Positions 1 through 5,752 of a DNA stretch of 15,203 nt are shown here, one piece after another. The position numbers and the translations under genes are program-made. This stretch comes from DATJMJ01 sp035508795 (GTDB taxonomy: Bacteria; Actinomycetota; Acidimicrobiia; Acidimicrobiales; Palsa-688): NCBI GenBank assembly GCA_035508795.1, contig DATJMJ010000075.1:1-15203 (forward strand), written 5' to 3'. The notes beneath the pieces were generated by a model. The model was given only the letters and a program-made list of their open reading frames with translations, was not told where the DNA came from and did not search any database. The stretch's first letter is position 1. Each line of letters begins with the position of its first letter.

Positions 1-256
1 TGACCTGCGCAACCACTGCACCAGCACTGCCCGCAGACAGGGCGGGTTCGCGCTCCGCCCAGGCGGAAGCTTCGTCGAGGGCGCCCGGGTCCTTGGCGGC
101 CATGCGCCACTCATGTTCCAGGCGCTCGAAAATCGTCCCAATCTGGCCGCCGTCCGAGGTGCCCCGCTGTACGGCGGGGAGCCGGCGTCCCGGTCTGTCG
201 CCGGGTTGTCGTGCGCGGGATTGGTCATAGTCGGTTCCGACAGGAGGCAGAGGCAT
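1..256 (-). CDS. Partial hypothetical protein, running off the left edge
   Basis: An open minus-strand frame starts at an ATG (254-256) and reads without a stop to the window edge, about 85 codons. I do not recognise the family. The downstream part (for example TIFERLEHEWRMAAKDPGALD) looks like real soluble, helical protein with good G/C third positions. The first 30 or so residues are Pro/Arg-rich and less convincing. A second frame, starting at the ATG at 226-228, has better codon usage over its first 25 codons but becomes implausible afterwards. The true gene may therefore start elsewhere or contain a frameshift near 160-175. No clear Shine-Dalgarno sequence precedes either ATG. The existence of a gene is moderately likely; its start is uncertain. 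Confidence 0.4.
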   Translation of the reverse strand, partial: MPLPPVGTDYDQSRARQPGDRPGRRLPAVQRGTSDGGQIGTIFERLEHEWRMAAKDPGALDEASAWAEREPALSAGSAGAVVAQV

Positions 257-290
257 GCGCCAGAGGCTGCCAAGTGGGTTTCCCCCGCCG

Positions 291-344
291 GTTCCCCAGC
301 ACTTTCCCCCCGATATTGCTCTTCGGGAGGAACTTCTGGGGAAC
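291..344. repeat. Long imperfect inverted repeat (hairpin element)
   Basis: The outer arms GTTCCCCAG (291-299) and CTGGGGAAC (336-344) are perfect complements. After short unpaired spacers (300-303 and 333-335), the inner arms TTCCCCCCGA (304-313) and TCGGGAGGAA (323-332) pair at 9 of 10 positions around a 9-nt loop. In total 18 of 19 pairs match. Neither side is followed by a T tract, so it is not a standard intrinsic terminator. It could be a structured RNA, a protein-binding palindrome or a small palindromic repeat element. Confidence 0.75.
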
Positions 345-479
345 GAACTGGCGAGACGCCCCAACCCCGGCCCCACGAGCGGTGGCTCCTACCTGAGGCA
401 GCCGGGCCTTAAGCTAGGGCGGCCCCGGACCGAAAGCACAACAGTGGCCGTCGCGACAACGCAGCAACCGGCCGCGAAG

Positions 480-503
480 GCGCTGGCACGCGGGTACCAG
501 CGC
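480..503. repeat. Short inverted repeat (7-bp stem, 10-nt loop)
   Basis: GCGCTGG (480-486) and CCAGCGC (497-503) are perfect complements around a 10-nt loop. It lies just before the AT-rich TATATA and about 115 bp ahead of the methyltransferase start. It may be chance in GC-rich DNA, but it clusters with other inverted repeats in this gap. Confidence 0.4.
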
Positions 504-514
504 GGGAAGGCACT

Positions 515-520
515 TATATA
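515..520 (+). promoter_or_regulatory. Possible -10 element upstream of the FkbM methyltransferase
   Basis: TATATA is the most AT-rich hexamer in this GC-rich gap and lies about 100 bp before the TTG start of the methyltransferase. No convincing -35 hexamer sits 16-18 bp upstream. The assignment is therefore tentative and would imply a leader of about 90 nt. Confidence 0.25.
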
Positions 521-528
521 TGAGCTCC

Positions 529-544
529 GGTGAAGCGCTTCGCC
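529..544. promoter_or_regulatory. 16-bp palindrome, candidate operator
   Basis: GGTGAAGCGCTTCGCC is symmetric at 7 of 8 pairs, with a perfect 10-bp core GAAGCGCTTC (532-541). It lies a few bases downstream of the possible -10 element, where a repressor dimer could act. No regulator is identified nearby, and it could equally form part of a structured leader. Confidence 0.3.
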
Positions 545-604
545 ACGCAGCCTCGATGTCACCGGGGAGGGGACCTGTCCCGCGCCACGCGCCCGAGACC
601 GTGC

Positions 605-610
605 GGAGGT
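605..610 (+). promoter_or_regulatory. Ribosome binding site that fixes the TTG start of the methyltransferase
   Basis: GGAGGT lies 7 nt before the TTG at 618-620. It is the strongest Shine-Dalgarno match seen for a plus-strand gene here. It supports the rare TTG start over later in-frame codons. Confidence 0.7.
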
Positions 611-617
611 CGGCATC

Positions 618-1490
618 TTGAGCACGCTGGTCAACGGACGACCATCCTCCGGGTCGCGCGAACCGGGAAAATTGGGAACCTACCTGAGCCAGATCAAGGA
701 TAAGGCCGAGTGGGCAACGAACGTGAGACGGACCTCACGGAACTGGCCCGAGGTGCTCACCAGGACCGCCCTGTCCGTGGTCGGCCACAACCGTGGGACT
801 TTCGCTTTTAAAACACGCTCCGGGTTGACTCTGAGGTGCCCGGCGTACAGGGCGGCAATCGTCGCCGTACTCGAGGTCCTGGCAAACGATTGTTACCGGC
901 TCGAGGAAATTGAGTGGGCCGCTGCGGCACGCTCGTACCGTGTACTTGATGTCGGTGCCCATGTAGGCAGCTTCACATGCATGCTTTCCCGCTACCTTCC
1001 CGGCGCCACTTTCACCTGCGTCGAGCCTTCTGGCACAACCGCAGGCTGGTTGCAGCAAAACCTGGCTGGTAACCACTTATCTGAGCGCGCGAACGTTATC
1101 CAAGCCGGAGTGGCAGAGACAGACGGCATGAGCACCCTCTGGGAAAAGGCCCCCGGAGACTCCGGGGCCTCGGTGAACAGCTGGAGAGGGACCAAACCTG
1201 CTGAGATGCGGACGTACACGTTCGACACGCTCGTCCAATTGGCGGGGGGGCCACCAGACATAGTCAAGATCGACTGCGAGGGCGGAGAGTACGCCGCTAT
1301 CCTGAGTTCTTCCGGTCAGGCTTGGCACAACGCTTCACATTTGTTCTTGGAATACCACCCAGCCAAAGATCATAATTCAGGCGAGCTCAAGGACCGGCTG
1401 AGCGAACTGGGGCTCCAGTTGACATGGGAGGAGCCCGCGGCGCTCCCGGGCCTGGGTTTGGCCTATTTTCGCCGGTCCGGCCCCGGCTAG
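618..1490 (+). CDS. FkbM-family SAM-dependent methyltransferase
   Basis: This 290-residue class I methyltransferase has the FkbM layout. It shows the SAM-binding motif I DVGAHVGSFT (111-120), the acidic strand-2 motif CVEPS (134-138), the family signature DIVKIDCEGGEY (214-225) and FLEYHP (243-248). FkbM enzymes O-methylate sugars, polyketides or other small molecules, often in polysaccharide loci; the substrate here cannot be read. There is no signal peptide or membrane segment. The TTG start is chosen because GGAGGT lies 7 nt upstream. Composition differs from its neighbours: hand counts give 32/60 G+C at 661-720 and 26/60 at 1321-1380, against 50/60 at 2641-2700 in trpB. This suggests horizontal acquisition. 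Its TAG overlaps the trpA TAG by three bases in convergent orientation. Confidence 0.9.
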   Translation: MSTLVNGRPSSGSREPGKLGTYLSQIKDKAEWATNVRRTSRNWPEVLTRTALSVVGHNRGTFAFKTRSGLTLRCPAYRAAIVAVLEVLANDCYRLEEIEWAAAARSYRVLDVGAHVGSFTCMLSRYLPGATFTCVEPSGTTAGWLQQNLAGNHLSERANVIQAGVAETDGMSTLWEKAPGDSGASVNSWRGTKPAEMRTYTFDTLVQLAGGPPDIVKIDCEGGEYAAILSSSGQAWHNASHLFLEYHPAKDHNSGELKDRLSELGLQLTWEEPAALPGLGLAYFRRSGPG

Positions 1491-2275
1491 TCGAGCGCCG
1501 CTCGGATTGCGCCCACAAGTTGTCCAACGTCATCGGGGCCGGCGCCGTCTAGGGCAGCCCGCATGAGCCACGACGCCACGACGACGCCGTCGGAGGGGAG
1601 GGCCGCCTCGACCGCCTGCCTGGGCCCCGAGACGCCGAACCCCATCACGACCGGCTTATCCGACAGGGCTTTCAGCCTCTTTGCCAGCACGGCCGAACTG
1701 CCGGCCAAGGTTGCCCGCTCGCCTGTGACACCCATCAGGTTGACGCCGTAGACAAAGCCATGGGACCGCTCGCATATAACGCCGAGACGGTCGTCGGGGG
1801 TTACCGGGGCGGCGAGCAGGACGGTCTCGATGCCATGCGAGGCCGCGTCGGCCTCCCATTGGGCCGATTCTTCGAGCGGCAGGTCCGGGACGATGGCGCC
1901 GCTCACGCCGGCAGCAGCCAGCTCGCTCGCAAAACGCGTGGTGCCGGCCCGCAGCACGAGGTTGGCGTAAGTCATCATGACGAGCGGGGCCCCGACGTCC
2001 AGGTCGCGGAGCTCTCCGAGGACACTCGTGGGCGTCGTGCCGCGCTCGAGCGCGCGCATGGATGCCTCCTGGACCGTCGGCCCGTCCATCATCGGGTCGG
2101 AAAAGGGCAACCCGACCTCGATGGCATCTGCACCGGCGGCGGCCATAGCGACGAGGCACTCCGGCCAGTCGGCGCGGAAACCCCCCGTCACGTAGGTGAC
2201 GAGCAATTTTCGCCCGGCATCTCTCGCCGAGCGCAGACGCCCCTCGATGGCAACACGCTGGTCCAGACGCGGCAT
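1487..2275 (-). CDS. trpA: Tryptophan synthase alpha subunit
   Basis: TrpA cleaves indole-3-glycerol phosphate to indole and glyceraldehyde-3-phosphate and passes indole to TrpB. At 262 residues it has the usual length of this cytoplasmic TIM barrel. The signature AIEVGLPFSDPMMDGPTVQ carries the catalytic Glu53 and Asp64 (Glu49/Asp60 in enteric enzymes). GVNLMGVTG and VMGFGVSG supply further phosphate and loop elements. The late phosphate-binding strand reads VVVASWLM (231-238), where the enteric enzyme has SGSAIV; the phosphate-loop Gly is Ala and the residue after Ser235 is Trp, which is unusual. The ATG follows the trpB TAA with no gap (TAAATG), so translational coupling is expected. It is the last gene of the trpCFBA block and its stop overlaps the convergent methyltransferase. 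Confidence 0.97.
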   Translation of the reverse strand: MPRLDQRVAIEGRLRSARDAGRKLLVTYVTGGFRADWPECLVAMAAAGADAIEVGLPFSDPMMDGPTVQEASMRALERGTTPTSVLGELRDLDVGAPLVMMTYANLVLRAGTTRFASELAAAGVSGAIVPDLPLEESAQWEADAASHGIETVLLAAPVTPDDRLGVICERSHGFVYGVNLMGVTGERATLAGSSAVLAKRLKALSDKPVVMGFGVSGPRQAVEAALPSDGVVVASWLMRAALDGAGPDDVGQLVGAIRAALD

Positions 2276-3460
2276 TTACCCCTGGCCCCCAAGGAGTTTC
2301 ATCACGTGCTCGGCGTCTTTGTCGCCGCGGCCCGACATGGTAAGCAGGACGCTCGAGCCGGCCGGGACCTCACCGCTCTTGACCGCCTTCACCAGCCATG
2401 CGAGCGCGTGGGCGGGTTCGAGCGCCGGGATGATGCCTTCGGTCCTCGCAAGCAGCTGCAAGGCTTCGAGCACCTCCTCGTCGGTTGCCGACGAGTAATG
2501 GGCACGGCCGATCTCGGCCAGGTGGGCGTGCTCCGGCCCGATGCCCGGGTAGTCGAGCCCGGCCGAGATCGACTCCGCCTCGAGGATCTGGCCGAACTCG
2601 TCCTGAAGGAGGTACGACCTCATACCGTGCAGGACGCCGGGCACGCCGTGGGGGCCCATGGCGGCGCCGCCGGCCGCCTCGACGCCGACGAGCCGCGAAC
2701 CCGTCCCGGCGAAGCCGGAAAACGTCCCGGCAGCGTTGCTCCCTCCCCCGACACATGCGACAACGAAGTCCGGGTCGCCACCGAGCAATTGCAAGCACTG
2801 CTGCCTCGCCTCGAACCCTATGACCCGCTGGAATTCCCGCACCATCCAAGGGAAAGGGTGCGGGCCCATCACCGAGCCCAAGCAGTAGTGGGTCGTCTCG
2901 ACGGTCGCCACCCAGTCCCGCAGGGCTTCATTGACCGCGTCCTTCAGCGTCCGGCTCCCCGAACGCACGGGCTTCACCTCGGCACCGAGCAACCGCATCC
3001 GGAAGACGTTGAGCTCCTGGCGTTCCATGTCGACCTCTCCCATATAAACCGTGCACGAGAGGCCAAAAAGGGCCGCCGCGGTGGCGGTGGCGACGCCGTG
3101 CTGGCCCGCCCCCGTCTCGGCGACCAGGCGGGTCTTGCCCATCTCCAAGGTGAGCAGGCCTTGCCCGATCACGTTGTTTATCTTGTGGCTACCCGTATGG
3201 TTCAGGTCTTCACGCTTGAGCAGCACCCGGGCGCCAAGGTGCTCGGAAAGGTTGCGGCACTCGGTAAGGGCGCTCGGGCGGCCCGCGTAGTCCCGCAGGA
3301 CGTCGTCGTAGCGCTTGCGAAAAGCGGGGTTCGACCAGGCGGTGCGAAAATGCCCTTCGAGTTGCTGGCAAGCCGGCACGAGCGCTTCGGGTACAAACCG
3401 CCCCCCGAAGCTACCGAAGCGCCCGCTCTCGTCGGGCTCCCCCATTATTTCTTCGGTCAC
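2276..3460 (-). CDS. trpB: Tryptophan synthase beta subunit
   Basis: TrpB condenses indole with serine in a PLP-dependent reaction, forming a complex with TrpA. The 394-residue length is typical of the standard TrpB1 type. The PLP lysine is Lys93 in HTGSHKIN. The catalytic Glu115 lies in LVAETGAGQHG, and the PLP-phosphate loop is GGGSN (238-242). KREDLNHTGSHK and MGEVDMERQ are strongly conserved family segments. The GTG start at 3460 gives MTEEIMGEPDE. No strong Shine-Dalgarno precedes it, and an ATG five codons later (3443-3445) is an alternative. It lies 22 bp after trpF and abuts trpA, consistent with one polycistronic transcript. Confidence 0.97.
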   Translation of the reverse strand: MTEEIMGEPDESGRFGSFGGRFVPEALVPACQQLEGHFRTAWSNPAFRKRYDDVLRDYAGRPSALTECRNLSEHLGARVLLKREDLNHTGSHKINNVIGQGLLTLEMGKTRLVAETGAGQHGVATATAAALFGLSCTVYMGEVDMERQELNVFRMRLLGAEVKPVRSGSRTLKDAVNEALRDWVATVETTHYCLGSVMGPHPFPWMVREFQRVIGFEARQQCLQLLGGDPDFVVACVGGGSNAAGTFSGFAGTGSRLVGVEAAGGAAMGPHGVPGVLHGMRSYLLQDEFGQILEAESISAGLDYPGIGPEHAHLAEIGRAHYSSATDEEVLEALQLLARTEGIIPALEPAHALAWLVKAVKSGEVPAGSSVLLTMSGRGDKDAEHVMKLLGGQG

Positions 3461-3482
3461 AGGCCGGTGCCGGGTCGATAGC

Positions 3483-4163
3483 TCACTCGTCGTCGGCCCA
3501 GTCGTAGGGGGCGGTGGAAGAGCTTTGCGCCACCTTGGCCGTCGCCGAAGCTATCTGGCCCTCGGCGCGACGCGCTGCTTCCACAAAAGCCTTCAATTTC
3601 ATCGGGTCCTTCAGGCCGGGCGAAGCTTCGACACCAGAGGTTACGTCGACTCCCCAAGGCTTGACGCGCATTATCGCCGCGGCGACGTTGCCGGGGCCCA
3701 GGCCGCCCGCGATCAAAAGCCGTTGCCCCTCGGGCAGGTCGCCCGCGAGGGCCCAGTCAAAAACCTGGCCCGAACCGGGGTTGGGCGCATCGAGCAGGAT
3801 GGCGTCGGCACCGTAGTCGGCCGCCCGCGGGACCCGGTCGTCACCGGCTGGGAACGCCTTTATGACCATGGGCACTCTTTGGCGGATCCAGCCGACTTCT
3901 TCGGGAGTTTCCCGGCCGTGCAGCTGGGCGGCTTGCAAGCCGGCAGAGAAAACGACCTCTACGACCCTGCGCGGGGCGTCGTCCCTGAAGACCCCCACCG
4001 TCAAGAGGTCCTCTCGCGGCAAGCGTTTTACGATGTCCGCCACACGCTGGGCGGAAACCTGGCGAGGCGACGGTGCGAAGACGAAGCCCACGGCGTTGGC
4101 ACCCATCGCCACGGCGAGGAGGGCGTCGTCCTCTGAAGTAGTCCCGCAAATCTTTATGAGCAC
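3483..4163 (-). CDS. trpF: Phosphoribosylanthranilate isomerase
   Basis: TrpF carries out the Amadori rearrangement of phosphoribosylanthranilate to CdRP, the step before TrpC. The 226-residue barrel begins MLIKICGTT with the general-base Cys6. It carries AAQLHG, the general acid Asp125 in ILLDAPNPGSG, and the phosphate-binding segments AGGLGPGNV and VDVTSGVE. The GTG start (4161-4163) overlaps the end of trpC by 10 bp, and AAAGGTG lies just upstream. A dedicated TrpF is notable because many actinobacteria rely on the bifunctional HisA/TrpF enzyme PriA. The C-terminus after about residue 203 is a short, poorly conserved Ala/Ser-rich tail. Confidence 0.96.
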   Translation of the reverse strand: MLIKICGTTSEDDALLAVAMGANAVGFVFAPSPRQVSAQRVADIVKRLPREDLLTVGVFRDDAPRRVVEVVFSAGLQAAQLHGRETPEEVGWIRQRVPMVIKAFPAGDDRVPRAADYGADAILLDAPNPGSGQVFDWALAGDLPEGQRLLIAGGLGPGNVAAAIMRVKPWGVDVTSGVEASPGLKDPMKLKAFVEAARRAEGQIASATAKVAQSSSTAPYDWADDE

Positions 4164-4966
4164 GGAGCACCTTTGGCCAAGGCGGCGAGCGCCGCCCCCG
4201 GGTCTGGCGCAGTGACCAATGCCTCCCCGACGAGCACCGCGTCGAAGCCGGCCTCCTCGAGGCGCGCCACGTCCTGCCTGCTGCGGATCCCGGACTCGGC
4301 GACCTTTACGACCCTGTCCGGCAACTGCGCGGCCACCCGGACAGCTCGGGTGGGGTCCACTTCGAACGTCATCAGGTCTCTTTGGTTGACGCCGATCAAC
4401 TCGGCGCCGGCAGAAAGGGCGAATTCGGCCTCGGCTTCGTCGTGCACCTCGACGAGCGCGTCCAGCCCGACCCGGTGCGCCAGCGCGAGGAGGTCGGCGA
4501 GCTCGGGGCCCGCCAGGGCGCTGACTATGAGGAGGAGAGCGTCCGCTCCCATGAGGCGCGCGTCGCAGACATCGGCGGCGCTGATGGTGAAATCCTTGCG
4601 GAGCACAGGCAGCTCCACGGCCGCCCTCGCCTCAGCGAGATCGTCCGGCGAACCCCCGAAGAACTCGTGGTCCGTCAGGACCGAAAGACAGCTGGCGCCG
4701 CCGCTCGCATATGCCTTGGCGAGCACCCCCGGCACGAGGTCGGGCGCTAGGTCGCCTTTCGAAGGGCTGCGCCGCTTGACCTCCGCGATCACTTTCGCGC
4801 CGCCGCCCGTCACCCTCCCGCTCTCGTTGCCGGGCCGTAGTGCTTGGCGAAAGCCCCTGGCAGGGCCGAGGCTGGTGGCACCGGCGACCAGGGCCTCGAG
4901 GTCCCGGTCATCCCGGGCCGCGCTTGCGCGGTGCCGGCGCAAGATCGTGTCGAGGTAGGTGGCCAC
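4154..4966 (-). CDS. trpC: Indole-3-glycerol-phosphate synthase
   Basis: TrpC cyclises and decarboxylates CdRP to indole-3-glycerol phosphate. The 270-residue barrel shows IAEVKRRSPSKG with Glu62 and the catalytic Lys64, SVLTDHEFFGG (95-105), the second catalytic lysine Lys124 in VLRKDF, Glu173 in LVEVH, GVNQRDL and VAESGI. GVNQRDL replaces the commoner GINNRDL. The GTG start (4964-4966) is the first in-frame start in the divergent spacer and has no clear Shine-Dalgarno. A TACGCT -10-like hexamer 8 nt upstream would give an almost leaderless transcript. It heads the trpCFBA block and is divergent from the response-regulator gene 80 bp away. Confidence 0.97.
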   Translation of the reverse strand: MATYLDTILRRHRASAARDDRDLEALVAGATSLGPARGFRQALRPGNESGRVTGGGAKVIAEVKRRSPSKGDLAPDLVPGVLAKAYASGGASCLSVLTDHEFFGGSPDDLAEARAAVELPVLRKDFTISAADVCDARLMGADALLLIVSALAGPELADLLALAHRVGLDALVEVHDEAEAEFALSAGAELIGVNQRDLMTFEVDPTRAVRVAAQLPDRVVKVAESGIRSRQDVARLEEAGFDAVLVGEALVTAPDPGAALAALAKGAPCS

Positions 4967-4974
4967 CGGAGCCC

Positions 4975-4980
4975 AGCGTA
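4975..4980 (-). promoter_or_regulatory. trpC: Candidate -10 element for trpCFBA
   Basis: Read on the minus strand this is TACGCT, matching TANNNT, and it ends 8 nt before the trpC GTG. With normal -10 to start-site spacing, transcription would begin within a couple of bases of the start codon. That fits the missing Shine-Dalgarno. No good -35 hexamer is seen. Confidence 0.35.
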
Positions 4981-5046
4981 GCCCGGGCCCCCGTCTCCAC
5001 CAGCGGAGTTAACCAATCCTTCACCGGCACCTGGCATGCTGGCTAT

Positions 5047-5733
5047 GTGCCTGCTGACCAGGGGACCATCGTCGTGGTTGAGGACGACACCAATATCGCC
5101 GACCTGGTCGACATGTACCTGCGGGGGGAGGGGTTCCGGGTCATACAGGCAGGCACCGGCGAGGCCGGCCTCGCTGCGATAGAAAGGGAACGGCCGCGCA
5201 TGGCAATCCTCGACGTCAGCCTCCCGGGGGGCATGGACGGCCTCGAGGTGTGCCGGCGTGTCAGGGCGAGCCGTTCGCTACCCGTCCTGATGCTCACAGC
5301 CCGGGACAGCGAAGTAGACCGGGTGCTCGGCCTCGAGATGGGGGCGGATGACTACGTCACAAAGCCTTTCTCGCCGAGAGAGCTCGTCGCGAGGGTAAAG
5401 GCGATCCTGCGCCGTTCCGACGGAGCGGGGACCGCCGCCGAGCGGAGCGAGGTGCTGATGGCAGGCCGGGTCGAGGTGGACTTGGTGCGGCGCGAGGCGC
5501 GCATCGACGGGGCCGTCGTGGCGCTTGCGTCGAAGGAGTTCCAGCTCCTGGTCTTTTTCGCCGAGCGCCCCGGCAGGGCGCTTTCCCGCCAACAGCTGCT
5601 CGACGGGGTTTGGGGCACCGGGTGGTATGGGGACGACCGCACCGTTGACGCCCACGTCCGCCAGCTACGCAAAAAACTCGGCGAAGCCTTCCCTCTTTCG
5701 ACCGTTTGGGGCATGGGCTACAGGCTCGGCTAA
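5047..5733 (+). CDS. OmpR/PhoB-family response regulator
   Basis: This 228-residue regulator has an N-terminal receiver domain and a C-terminal winged-helix DNA-binding domain. The receiver shows acidic residues Glu12-Asp13-Asp14 (VVVEDD), phosphoacceptor Asp56 (MAILDVSLPG), switch Thr84 (LMLTARD) and Lys106 (DDYVTKPFSP). The DNA-binding domain begins near residue 138 and ends with the recognition-helix and wing motif DDRTVDAHVRQLRKKLG and GMGYRLG. The GTG at 5047 is chosen because it sits just before the receiver; the frame is open further upstream, but that stretch lies inside trpC on the other strand. There is no Shine-Dalgarno, so a leaderless transcript is possible. The partner kinase follows after 19 bp. 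The stimulus and target genes are unknown. Confidence 0.95.
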   Translation: MPADQGTIVVVEDDTNIADLVDMYLRGEGFRVIQAGTGEAGLAAIERERPRMAILDVSLPGGMDGLEVCRRVRASRSLPVLMLTARDSEVDRVLGLEMGADDYVTKPFSPRELVARVKAILRRSDGAGTAAERSEVLMAGRVEVDLVRREARIDGAVVALASKEFQLLVFFAERPGRALSRQQLLDGVWGTGWYGDDRTVDAHVRQLRKKLGEAFPLSTVWGMGYRLG

Positions 5734-5752
5734 GAGGGGCCAGGGGCGGTAG

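Larger units (their letters stand above)
257..617. other. Gene-poor 361-bp interval with several inverted repeats
   Basis: No convincing gene lies between the partial minus-strand frame and the FkbM methyltransferase. A 92-codon plus-strand frame (255-533) is open but has mixed codon usage, no Shine-Dalgarno sequence and no recognisable motif. The interval holds a 54-bp imperfect inverted repeat (291-344), a 7-bp-stem hairpin (480-486 with 497-503), an AT-rich TATATA (515-520) and a 16-bp near-palindrome (529-544). It is probably regulatory or the remains of a mobile or palindromic element. Confidence 0.5.

Noticed and set aside
255..533. 92-codon plus-strand open frame in the left gap
   Set aside because: Mixed codon usage, no ribosome binding site, no recognisable domain, and it crosses the long inverted repeat and a palindrome.
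1760..3481. 573-codon plus-strand open frame
   Set aside because: It is antisense to trpA and trpB, whose motifs are complete. Long antisense frames are common in GC-rich coding DNA.
4840..5046. Upstream extension of the response regulator
   Set aside because: The extra 69 residues lie in trpC antisense sequence and precede an intact receiver domain; the family starts at about the GTG at 5047.
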